Program-made: the position numbers and the translations under genes
Part shown: positions 1 through 6,094 of the stretch, in pieces
Position numbering within the stretch: position 1 is the stretch's first letter
Layout: every line of letters starts with the position of its first letter
From: JAJRXG01 sp047634015
Lineage (GTDB): Bacteria > Bacteroidota > Bacteroidia > Chitinophagales > Saprospiraceae
Direction of reading: 5' to 3'
Assembly: GCA_047634015.1 (NCBI GenBank)
Contig: JBLIDB010000164.1
Location: 1-11,197, forward strand
Length of the DNA: 11,197 bases
Notes under the pieces: model-generated
Databases searched by the model: none
Told to the model about the DNA's origin: nothing
The model's input: the letters and a program-made list of their open reading frames with translations, nothing else

Positions 1-194
1 CTGTGTCGTTCAGTAGCTTTTTTGTGCGCTAATTCTGCTTTGTAAGTGTTAGATCTCAAATCAGCGTTCCTTTTAAGCTTACGACTAACAACAGATTTGT
101 CTTTCTCAATAATTCCCCCAATTCTTGAAATACTTACCTTCTTCGCAAGGCCAATTTCTATGTCGTATCTTTGATTCAGCATTAAATGACTCAT
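1..194 (-). CDS. IS30-family transposase, N-terminal part, cut by the window edge
   Basis: The minus strand from the ATG at 194 encodes about 64 residues and runs off the left edge. It begins MSHLMLNQRYDIEIGLAKK and continues with IEKDKSVVSRKLKRN at about residues 30-44. This is the N-terminal helix-turn-helix hallmark of IS30-family transposases (MSHLT-EQRY..., then a GKDKSVVSRELKRN-like stretch), which binds the terminal inverted repeats. The DDE catalytic domain would lie outside the window. An in-frame TAA sits three codons upstream of the ATG, so this start is well bounded; Met5 at 182 is the only near alternative. The ATG lies about 70 bp from the centre of the palindrome at 243-286, which suits the short leader usual in IS30 elements. 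The glycine pair and Lys in place of the more usual residues near the helix-turn-helix could be natural variation. Whether the element is intact cannot be judged here. Confidence 0.85.
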   Translation of the reverse strand, partial: MSHLMLNQRYDIEIGLAKKVSISRIGGIIEKDKSVVSRKLKRNADLRSNTYKAELAHKKATERH

Positions 195-216
195 TCTTTT
201 TTATATTTTTGCAAAT

Positions 217-224
217 CAAAAATA
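217..224 (-). promoter_or_regulatory. Candidate -7 box (TATTTTTG) for the transposase
   Basis: On the minus strand TATTTTTG matches the Bacteroidota -7 consensus TAnnTTTG exactly and ends 22 nt before the transposase ATG. No TTG is seen at the expected -33 distance. The surrounding DNA is A/T-rich, so a chance match is possible. A second TATTTTTG on the plus strand at 204-211 faces outwards toward tspO. Confidence 0.35.
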
Positions 225-242
225 GAATGAAATTTTCGCCGA

Positions 243-286
243 GCAGCCTACCTACTTTTGGCCATGGCCAAAAGTAGGTAGGCTGC
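243..286. repeat. Perfect 44-bp palindrome at the expected insertion-sequence tip
   Basis: Bases 243-264 are the exact reverse complement of 265-286, centred on ggccatggcc. It lies between the divergently read transposase and tspO and has no T-run on either side, so a transcription terminator is unlikely. Its left arm is where an IS30-family terminal inverted repeat should be. Two readings fit. It may be an abutted pair of terminal repeats, possibly with a 2-bp spacer at the centre. Alternatively it is a palindromic target site into which the element inserted. The symmetry is seen directly; both readings are inference. Confidence 0.9.
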
Positions 287-291
287 ATTTG
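258..291 (+). promoter_or_regulatory. Possible promoter for tspO overlapping the palindrome
   Basis: A TTG at 258-260 is followed after 23 nt by TGCATTTG at 284-291, which has one mismatch to TAnnTTTG. The -33-like part lies in the left arm of the palindrome and the -7-like part straddles its right end, 33 nt before the tspO ATG. The spacing is at the upper limit for this promoter class, so the call is weak. Confidence 0.25.
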
Positions 292-324
292 TTAGTTGAA
301 TTCAAGAGATATTAAATAGAAATT

Positions 325-783
325 ATGCTTAAACGAATCATAATATTTCTGATTATAAATTTTGCAGGACTGGGTCTTGGTAGTTTGTTTACCTCTGATG
401 GTGTCGCATCACAATGGTATACTAATCTAAATCAAGCCCCTTGGACACCACCAGGATGGGTTTTTGGAGCTGCTTGGACTACGATTATGATTTGCTTCGC
501 TTTTTATATGGCCTATGCTTGGGAGGCATCAGAAGATAAGAAGCCGATCATTTTGTTGTTTACTATTCAATGGCTGCTAAATATGTTATGGAATCCGATC
601 TTTTTCCATTTTCATCAAGTAAGTATTGGATTGATTACCATTGTGTCTCTTGCTATTCTAATAGGCTACTTGCTGTTGCACTATTCCTCATTTTTAAAAT
701 TGAAGTCTCTCTTGATATTGCCATATGTAACTTGGCTTATTATTGCCACTTCATTGAATGCCTACATCTTATTTTATAACTGA
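325..783 (+). CDS. tspO: TspO/MBR family protein (tryptophan-rich sensory protein)
   Basis: A 152-residue membrane protein with five hydrophobic segments at about residues 3-22, 45-66, 76-94, 100-120 and 126-149, the usual size and topology of TspO. The hallmark runs from Trp31 through APWTPPGWVFGAAWT (38-52). It is followed by the Trp-rich core QWLLNMLWNPIFF (82-94) and the last-helix motif LPYVTWLIIATSLNAYI (132-148). Bacterial TspO binds and helps break down porphyrins and is linked to oxidative-stress and tetrapyrrole regulation in the inner or outer membrane; the ligand here is inferred from the family. The ATG at 325 leaves a normal N-terminus, and no Shine-Dalgarno sequence is visible in the A-rich leader. 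The gene stands alone: upstream is an insertion-sequence end, downstream a convergent operon. No carotenoid or haem gene is nearby to hint at its pathway. Confidence 0.93.
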   Translation: MLKRIIIFLIINFAGLGLGSLFTSDGVASQWYTNLNQAPWTPPGWVFGAAWTTIMICFAFYMAYAWEASEDKKPIILLFTIQWLLNMLWNPIFFHFHQVSIGLITIVSLAILIGYLLLHYSSFLKLKSLLILPYVTWLIIATSLNAYILFYN

Positions 784-852
784 TTACCTTGCTCAGGATA
801 TCCAGTTATTGAGAAACGGCCATATTTCAAGACTTTAGTTGCTCTTAACTAT

Positions 853-1263
853 TCATTGCTTCTGATACCAATACAATAACAGAGTAGCTTTACTGGACCA
901 TAAAATTGTTCTTATCCAATTGGTATCTATAAGTTTATTTATAGTTGTCACCTGCATCTCTTTTGCTAATTGTTCATGTAAAGGAACCTGAATCAAGAAG
1001 GTGGATATCCAGATTAAAATTACAATGAGTAAGGGTAGTATGTATTTTCTGTTTTGTAGCCCGAGGTAGAAAGATAATGCCAATTCTATGACCATCAATG
1101 GCGCAGCGATAAAGCCCATATAGTAGGTGTGATAATCGTGAAAAGCTAAGAATTGATCTGGACTTATAAATATAAAAACAGGATAATGCAAAAGTTGGAT
1201 AATCCAAATCAGCCCTACTAATACTCCAGTAACGAATAGGTTTATATTTTCTAACCTACTCAT
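853..1263 (-). CDS. Small integral membrane protein, four predicted helices, unknown function
   Basis: A 136-residue protein with hydrophobic segments at about residues 7-27, 45-66, 71-93 and 117-133. Visible polar or motif positions include LLHYPVF (about 25-31), IQVPLHEQL (about 91-99) and NWIRTILWSSKA (about 115-126). This layout of a proline-histidine motif, then a W-R motif opening the last helix, recalls DUF1772-like four-helix membrane proteins, but I offer that only as a resemblance. I chose the ATG at 1263 over a TTG one codon upstream because the ATG gives a 1-bp TGATG overlap with the stop of the upstream gene, a typical sign of translational coupling. The protein is therefore probably co-expressed with the 211-residue-class membrane protein encoded just before it. 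It ends 70 bp from tspO, which converges with it. Confidence 0.75.
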   Translation of the reverse strand: MSRLENINLFVTGVLVGLIWIIQLLHYPVFIFISPDQFLAFHDYHTYYMGFIAAPLMVIELALSFYLGLQNRKYILPLLIVILIWISTFLIQVPLHEQLAKEMQVTTINKLIDTNWIRTILWSSKATLLLYWYQKQ

Positions 1264-1901
1264 CAAAACACAGCAAGAGATGGTTGCTTGTTTCTATAGA
1301 CAAGCCTGCATATCCACACAACCCAAATGGCATCTATCACAAAAGTTATCTTCTGCAAGAAAGGAAGATAATAGTACCCAATCTTCGATATGAAAGATAT
1401 AAAGACAACTATGCTCAGGAAGAAACAAAAGAATGAATATACCTTTAGAGGCCGATCATTATAAGTTTTTAGTTCTAAGAAAAATGGAATGAGGGCCATT
1501 GTGCCAATGATCCCAGTGAGTAGAACAACTGCATCATGATGCTCGGTGAACATAAATGAGAAGACAAACATTGATGCGATACCGAAATATCTTGTTAGTT
1601 GTGTATTCCGATTTTCAATTGTAAATATTTTTGAAAGGATGTAGAAGAATCCCATCATCGTTGCGCTAAGTATGACATGTGATATTATCCCAAGAGTTCT
1701 TCCGTCATTTATCTGACCATTTATAGAATTGGGCAGCATCAAATCACATAATAAGTTGTGAGAGAAACTATAGTTTTGGCTATTGGGATAATTGAAAGAC
1801 CCACCTGTATAGTCAGCTGCTCCGAGTGTGTATATGATCACATAGAGGACTAGCCCTAAAATAGGAGTAAGAGTAAGATAGCTTTTGGAACTTCCGGACA
1901 T
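1263..1901 (-). CDS. Six-helix integral membrane protein, unknown function (DUF998-like appearance)
   Basis: A 212-residue protein with hydrophobic segments at about 10-30, 71-92, 104-120, 124-144, 155-175 and 184-204. Between helices 1 and 2 lies a polar loop of about 40 residues containing YPNSQNYSFSHNLLCDLM and then NGQINDGR. In Bacteroidota membrane proteins I know a similar arrangement (YPGG..., NYWCNLM, NGQ-NPAR) in DUF998-like families of unknown function, and I assign it there only tentatively. A TEHHDA motif (about 119-124) between helices 3 and 4 could be functionally important. It is the first gene of a two-gene operon; its TGA overlaps the ATG of the next gene by one base. It starts 157 bp from, and points away from, the MATE transporter gene. 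No promoter matching TAnnTTTG was found upstream. Confidence 0.72.
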   Translation of the reverse strand: MSGSSKSYLTLTPILGLVLYVIIYTLGAADYTGGSFNYPNSQNYSFSHNLLCDLMLPNSINGQINDGRTLGIISHVILSATMMGFFYILSKIFTIENRNTQLTRYFGIASMFVFSFMFTEHHDAVVLLTGIIGTMALIPFFLELKTYNDRPLKVYSFFCFFLSIVVFISFISKIGYYYLPFLQKITFVIDAIWVVWICRLVYRNKQPSLAVF

Positions 1902-1964
1902 TGGGATTTTGAACAGTAAAACGGGAAATAGGTTCTTAGCGAGATTTAAGATAGTAGAAGTTTT

Positions 1965-2034
1965 AGAATAGGACTCAATCTATTTATAGAAAGGGTAAAT
2001 AAGCATCTCTATGACCTAATGTCAATCCTATTCT
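1965..2034. promoter_or_regulatory. 9-bp inverted repeat spanning the divergent intergenic region
   Basis: AGAATAGGA at 1965-1973 and TCCTATTCT at 2026-2034 are perfect reverse complements 52 bp apart. They lie in the 157-bp gap between the divergent membrane-protein operon and the MATE gene. The position would suit paired half-sites for a shared regulator, but the repeat is short enough to arise by chance. Confidence 0.3.
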
Positions 2035-2058
2035 CTTATTCTTTCATTCCTTTGCGCC

Positions 2059-3438
2059 GTGAATAATAACGAAGATAATCAATTACGCCAAGAAATCCTG
2101 ACCCAGAGCATATGGAAGCTTATGGCTAAGTTCTCTTTGCCAGCGATTATTGCGATGTCCATTAATAGTCTCAACACTTTTGTTGACGCACTTTTTATAG
2201 GTCAATATGTAGGGCAAGATGCCTTGGCGGCAGTCTCTTTGGCATTTCCTTTAACGATGATTACTAATGGCTTGGCAGCGATGATAGGAGTAGGAGGCTC
2301 ATCATTACTAAGTATAGCAATTGGCGCCGGTGATAAGGAGGTGCAGAAGAAGATGTTTGGCACATTAACTGTCTTGACATTTATTTCTACAGGAGTCTTG
2401 ATGTTCTTCGGGTTGATGTTCTCAGAGGAACTAATAGCAATGATGGGGGGAAGTGGAGAGATCCTCAAGATGGGAGCCTACTACTATGAGGTCATGATTC
2501 TCGGATCTTTCTTTAGGATATATGGCGTAGTGCTCAATAATATTATCCGCGCAGAAGGGAAGATGAATCAAGCGATGATCTTTTTAATTGCTGCTACGCT
2601 CCTCAATATTATTTTAAATCCAATCTTCATAGCTTACTATGGTTGGGGAATTGCTGGAGCGGCCTGGTCGACAGTTGTTGCCATGGCCTTGCTCACTGTG
2701 ATTGGAGTTATCTATTATGTGCGTGGGCATGCTGGTTATGAAGTAGATCTCAAGTATTGGAAGGTAGAGAAGCATATGTTGAAGCCTATATTAAGTGTGG
2801 GTGTTTCGGCGATGATGATGCAGATTATGTTTTTTGTACAACAGATTTTTGTATTCAGATCCATTGCGCATTATGGCAATGATTGGCATTTGGCTTTTAT
2901 GGGAGCTTGTTATAGAATTAAAATATTAATGATCATGCCTGTTTTTGGATTTTCACAGGCCTTGCAACCCATCGCGGGTATTAATTTTGGTGCTGGGGTT
3001 TATGATCGGGTGAAGGAAGGGTTTAAAAAATTTGCCATTGCCTCTACAATATTACTCTTGAGCCTCTGGGGTTTTCAATTGTTATTTCCAGGTATCATAC
3101 TCGGCTGGATGCTTCCTGATGCAACTTTTAGCGCCGTTGATATTTTTAATTTTAGAGTTCAAATGGCCTCATATATTGTATTTCCATTTTTCTTGATGGC
3201 AATAACAGTTTTTCAATCTATAGGAAGAGCGCGTATAGCGGGGATTATGTTGGTGGCCAGAGAGTTGATGATTTTTATACCCTTGGTATTACTTCTTCCT
3301 TTGTGGTTCGGGGTCAATGGGATCTATTATGCGGTTTTTCCTGTAAATATTGTTGTGTTTGCAGTTGCAAGCTATTTTCTGAAGAAACAGTTTGATAAGT
3401 GGGCCCCTTCCGCTTCGTTATCGCAGATGCCAAAATAA
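2059..3438 (+). CDS. MATE family multidrug/sodium antiporter
   Basis: A 459-residue, twelve-helix inner-membrane protein of the MATE (MatE, COG0534) family, which exports cationic drugs or metabolites in exchange for Na+ or H+. The N-terminal pattern LRQEILTQSIWKLMAKFSLP followed by NSLNTFVDALFIGQYVG (about 36-52) is the classic first-helix signature, with Pro28 and Asp43. The two MatE repeats cover about residues 25-185 and 240-400. Gly/Ala/Ser-rich helix 2 (GLAAMIGVGGSS, about 71-82) and FGFSQALQPIAGINFGAG (about 297-314, start of the second half's core) are also typical. The start is GTG at 2059; the first ATG in frame is residue 22 and would remove the conserved N-terminal stretch. A TTCCTTTG motif, one mismatch from TAnnTTTG, ends four nt before the GTG. 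The sequence is closest in feel to the MepA/NorM-like prokaryotic branch, but the substrate cannot be told from it. Confidence 0.92.
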   Translation: MNNNEDNQLRQEILTQSIWKLMAKFSLPAIIAMSINSLNTFVDALFIGQYVGQDALAAVSLAFPLTMITNGLAAMIGVGGSSLLSIAIGAGDKEVQKKMFGTLTVLTFISTGVLMFFGLMFSEELIAMMGGSGEILKMGAYYYEVMILGSFFRIYGVVLNNIIRAEGKMNQAMIFLIAATLLNIILNPIFIAYYGWGIAGAAWSTVVAMALLTVIGVIYYVRGHAGYEVDLKYWKVEKHMLKPILSVGVSAMMMQIMFFVQQIFVFRSIAHYGNDWHLAFMGACYRIKILMIMPVFGFSQALQPIAGINFGAGVYDRVKEGFKKFAIASTILLLSLWGFQLLFPGIILGWMLPDATFSAVDIFNFRVQMASYIVFPFFLMAITVFQSIGRARIAGIMLVARELMIFIPLVLLLPLWFGVNGIYYAVFPVNIVVFAVASYFLKKQFDKWAPSASLSQMPK

Positions 3439-3493
3439 AATGGGCCCAAATTCTACTTTGAGGTCATCCAACAATATTAAACTTGCCTTTTCT

Positions 3494-4240
3494 TTAGTTC
3501 GGGACTGAAACCACTAATTGATATATCTGAGTCAACACTCGATTTCGAGCTGTGAGAGACGCTTCGGTATCTGGATACACCAAATCTTCTGTCCATCTTG
3601 GAATTACTGCTTCGCTATAGAGATCAAAATGATCTATTGTTATAGCATCAAAAGGAATTTCTGATCCAGTGGGAGTAATTACCGAATATAGTCCCCATCC
3701 TATGAAGGAAGTATCACCTTCTCTTATCGCCTTATCAATGAAAGGGTACCATTCTTCAGATTCGAATTTCATAAAGCTTGGCATATCATAAACTTTAGTA
3801 TAATTGAACTTTGCATATTTTCCTTGAGCCAATCCTGCTTGCTTGTGTTTTTCTAGTACTAATTCATGTATAGTTTTACCCAGAGATGTAGTTTCCATAT
3901 CAGTTACACGTATATTATGAAACACCTTAGTGATGTCCCAGATATGCTCATCTAAATCATATTTGTCTTCATAAACATTAAGAAAAATAAAATTATGGGC
4001 ATCACCATGCATTTCGTATCCACCACTACGTTGCCATAATTCCCATTTCAGCATTTTTCCCTCTCTGATGGCTTTGCTGGCTACTTCTGACCAATAAGTA
4101 GTCTCTCGAAAAATAAAATCTGCGATGTTATTTTGTGGTACAGAACGATATTGAAGAACAACAATTTGAGCATTCAGATCCGAGGGATGAAACAATATGG
4201 TAGATCCAAAGAGAATAATAAATAATATAAAGTGCTTCAT
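3494..4240 (-). CDS. Secreted or periplasmic protein of unknown function with two repeated domains
   Basis: A 248-residue protein starting at the ATG at 4240; a TTG two codons upstream is a less likely start. Residues 1-24 form a signal peptide (MKHFILFIILFGSTILF, then a cleavage-like LNA-Q site), so the product should be exported. The mature part shows an internal duplication. Residues 46-70 (ETTYW, then AIREGK, then W66) align with residues 160-184 (ESEEW, then AIREGD, then W182), about 114 residues apart. Each copy is followed by a predicted strand with aromatic residues (HNFIFLNVYED at about 82-92; AITIDHFDLYSE at about 199-210). The pattern of strand, helix and strand per unit resembles a tandem ferredoxin-like or dimeric alpha-beta barrel fold, but no catalytic motif is obvious and I do not recognise the family. 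It is transcribed alone; the MATE gene converges on it 55 bp away. Confidence 0.8.
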   Translation of the reverse strand: MKHFILFIILFGSTILFHPSDLNAQIVVLQYRSVPQNNIADFIFRETTYWSEVASKAIREGKMLKWELWQRSGGYEMHGDAHNFIFLNVYEDKYDLDEHIWDITKVFHNIRVTDMETTSLGKTIHELVLEKHKQAGLAQGKYAKFNYTKVYDMPSFMKFESEEWYPFIDKAIREGDTSFIGWGLYSVITPTGSEIPFDAITIDHFDLYSEAVIPRWTEDLVYPDTEASLTARNRVLTQIYQLVVSVPN

Positions 4241-4530
4241 GATCAAAAATTTTAAAGTGATTAATACGTATCTTTTTGATCCAACCGGAGGTAGGATTTG
4301 GCTGTACTTATAATTTGGCTAAATATTTTACATCTAAATTAATATACTTAAATTAATCTATAATATAGTTAAAAGTATTGTAATTTTAAATTTTTAAAGA
4401 ATATTAATTTAGTTGCAGGTACCTGATATTCCATTTATTAGATGTCGAAGAGGAGGAATGCTTATTGCGCTCGCGATTTCCTAAAGCCAACAAGTCATAC
4501 CTTTGTTGAGTCAATAAGAAGAAGGTAGCT
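4241..4530. other. AT-rich intergenic region between the secreted-protein gene and proA
   Basis: This 290-bp divergent gap shows no credible gene. It contains a very AT-rich core at about 4310-4410 with a 9-bp direct repeat (taaattaat at 4335-4343 and 4349-4357). A possible -7 box for proA lies at 4498-4505. Two very short open frames start at 4442 (28 codons) and 4458 (8 codons), neither with coding support. Confidence 0.6.
4498..4505 (+). promoter_or_regulatory. Candidate -7 box (TACCTTTG) for proA
   Basis: TACCTTTG matches TAnnTTTG exactly and ends 25 nt before the proA ATG. The nearest TTG upstream (4465-4467) is 30 nt away, too far for a standard -33 element, so the promoter is only partly supported. 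An AGAAGG stretch 6 nt before the ATG could act as a ribosome binding site, which would leave a short leader. Confidence 0.35.
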
Positions 4531-5730
4531 ATGAAGGTGCTCAATACTGATCAGAAGAACAATGTCCTATGTGAGATGATCGATATACTCGGTAAGAGAC
4601 GAGAGGAGATTATTGCCGTAAACAAACAAGATTTGGATTCATTTGATCCAACCGATCGTGCTATGTATGATCGCCTTGTAATCGATGATTATAAAATTGA
4701 TGGTATGATTGCAGCCGTAACGGAGGTCAAAGGCCAAGAAGATCCTATCGGTAAAGTGAGATTTGAACATCTTCATGAAAATGGAATGAAGATCCTCAAT
4801 AAGACCGCTCCTTTTGGCACAATCATGATTATCTATGAATCTCGACCTGATGTGACTATTGAGGCAGCCGTAGTAGCATTCAAATCAAGCAATAAAATCT
4901 TACTTAAAGGTGGCAAGGAGGCCATCAGATCTAATGAAATGTTAGTAGAGTGCTGGCATCAAGCATTGGCCACTCAAGGATTGGCCAAAGATTGGATTAC
5001 ATTAATAAAGACAAATAGGATAGAAACTCAGGAGTTTCTAAGTAATCCGCCTGTTCCTGTAGACCTTATAGTGCCACGCGGCGGAGAAGGTCTAATCGCA
5101 TTTGTAAAAAAGCATGCGAAGTGTGCGGTGCTTATCAGTGGCCGAGGGAATAATTTTCTTTACGCTGATAAAAGTTGTGACTGGGAGCAAACGAAACGAA
5201 TTATTCTTTCTTCCAAAATTCAAAAAATCTCTGCTTGTAATGCATTGGATAAAGTGTTGATTCATGAAGAGTTACCCGATCTATCTGATAGGATAATGGA
5301 ATTGTATCAAGTTTTTAAAGATGCTGGAGTAGAAGTGGTTATTCATGAATCTCTCAAGGGGTATCTCCCAGATGTTCAAATAATGGAGAGCGAAGCGGTG
5401 TGGGGAGAGGAGTTTCTTGCCATGAAGATTTGTATCGGTCTTGAATCTAATATATCGTCTTCGATAGAAAGAATAAATACTTATTCTGGAGGACATTCTG
5501 CGACGATTATGTCCGAGAATATCAAGGATGTGGAAGAGTTTATGGAGCAAGTAGACGGTGCAGCGGTTTATCACAATGCTTCTACCCGATTTACAGATGG
5601 AGGACAGCTTGGTGTTGGTGCCGAGTTGGCAATCAGCACTGATAAATTACACCATAGAGGTCCATTAGGTCTGGATCAGTTAGTCACAAATAAGTGGTAC
5701 ATATACGGCCAAGGTCAGATTAGACAGTAG
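4531..5730 (+). CDS. proA: Gamma-glutamyl phosphate reductase (glutamate-5-semialdehyde dehydrogenase)
   Basis: A 399-residue cytosolic enzyme that reduces gamma-glutamyl phosphate to glutamate-5-semialdehyde with NADPH, the second step of proline synthesis from glutamate. Family signatures in order are KTAPFGTIMIIYESRPDVT (91-109), LLKGGKEA (124-131), the catalytic cysteine Cys236 in KISACNALDKVLIHEE (232-247), YSGGHSA (318-324), NASTRFTDGG (349-358) and HHRGPLGLDQL (374-384). The SGRGNNFLYAD stretch (203-213) replaces the more common G-C/V-H-Y-D form; as I recall, this is typical of the flavobacterial ProA type, as is the short N-terminus lacking about 18 residues of the E. coli protein. 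An in-frame TGA lies eight codons upstream, so no longer start exists. proB, its usual partner, is not in the window; upstream is a divergent unrelated gene. The glutamate 5-kinase must be encoded elsewhere. Confidence 0.96.
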   Translation: MKVLNTDQKNNVLCEMIDILGKRREEIIAVNKQDLDSFDPTDRAMYDRLVIDDYKIDGMIAAVTEVKGQEDPIGKVRFEHLHENGMKILNKTAPFGTIMIIYESRPDVTIEAAVVAFKSSNKILLKGGKEAIRSNEMLVECWHQALATQGLAKDWITLIKTNRIETQEFLSNPPVPVDLIVPRGGEGLIAFVKKHAKCAVLISGRGNNFLYADKSCDWEQTKRIILSSKIQKISACNALDKVLIHEELPDLSDRIMELYQVFKDAGVEVVIHESLKGYLPDVQIMESEAVWGEEFLAMKICIGLESNISSSIERINTYSGGHSATIMSENIKDVEEFMEQVDGAAVYHNASTRFTDGGQLGVGAELAISTDKLHHRGPLGLDQLVTNKWYIYGQGQIRQ

Positions 5731-5807
5731 GAATTAAATACCATAGCGCTCATTTCTTCCTTTTCTTCATAATTATGGACTTATGAGGATACTTTTTTGG
5801 TTTCTAC

Positions 5808-5839
5808 TTGATTCATTATCAGAAGTTCGCGTACATTTG
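5808..5839 (+). promoter_or_regulatory. Bacteroidota-type promoter for rpsU
   Basis: TTG at 5808-5810 is followed after 21 nt by TACATTTG at 5832-5839, an exact match to the -33/-7 consensus in sequence and spacing. Transcription would start near 5845, giving a leader of about 50 nt before rpsU. This is the best promoter in the window. Confidence 0.65.
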
Positions 5840-5852
5840 CGTTCCGAAAAAA

Positions 5853-5870
5853 AGCAAGGCCGTTCTTGCT
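5853..5870 (+). promoter_or_regulatory. Hairpin in the rpsU leader
   Basis: AGCAAG at 5853-5858 pairs with CTTGCT at 5865-5870 across a 6-nt loop (gccgtt). It sits in the middle of the predicted rpsU leader, 24 nt before the ATG. There is no T-run after it, so it is not a terminator for proA. It could be a control element for bS21 synthesis; that role is inferred. Confidence 0.45.
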
Positions 5871-5894
5871 GGGAATTTAAGGTCAAAATAAAGA

Positions 5895-6086
5895 ATGCCA
5901 ATGATAATTATCAATGTAAAAGAAGAAGAGTCAATTGATCGAGCACTTAAGAGATACAAGCGTAAGCACAGAGATGTAGGTGTCGTTAAGGAATTACGTA
6001 AGCGCAAGCAATTTACAAAGCCTTCTGTTGCTCGTCGTAATGAGGTGATTAATGCTCAATACAGACTAGAGAAATTCGGAAGTTAG
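5895..6086 (+). CDS. rpsU: 30S ribosomal protein bS21
   Basis: A 63-residue basic protein matching bS21 along its length. It begins MPMIIINVKEEESIDRALKR, continues with a lysine-rich helix, and has the FTKPSVARRNEV motif at about residues 40-51. The MPMIIINVKE-ESIDRALKRYKRK opening is characteristic of Bacteroidota. bS21 sits on the small-subunit platform near the 3' end of 16S rRNA, where it influences mRNA binding. In Flavobacterium it has been reported to help occlude the anti-Shine-Dalgarno sequence. The start is ATG at 5895; the second ATG at 5901 would remove the conserved MP. Only a weak AAGG (5879-5882) lies about 12 nt upstream, so a strong Shine-Dalgarno sequence is not evident. The next gene converges, with eight nt between the two stop codons. 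Confidence 0.96.
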   Translation: MPMIIINVKEEESIDRALKRYKRKHRDVGVVKELRKRKQFTKPSVARRNEVINAQYRLEKFGS

Positions 6087-6094
6087 GAGCGGTT

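Noticed and set aside
106..288. A 60-residue minus-strand frame starting in the palindrome.
   Set aside because: It overlaps, in another frame, the much better supported IS30 transposase N-terminus and has no family features.
4451..4481. A perfect AGGAGG followed by an ATG and an 8-codon frame.
   Set aside because: Only one base separates AGGAGG from the ATG, far too short for ribosome binding, and the frame is too short to support.
4442..4528. A 28-codon arginine-rich open frame (starting MSKRRNAYC) ending two nt before the proA start, possibly a leader peptide.
   Set aside because: It has no proline-codon run expected of a proline attenuator, no ribosome binding site, and the candidate proA promoter lies inside it, so it would not be fully transcribed.
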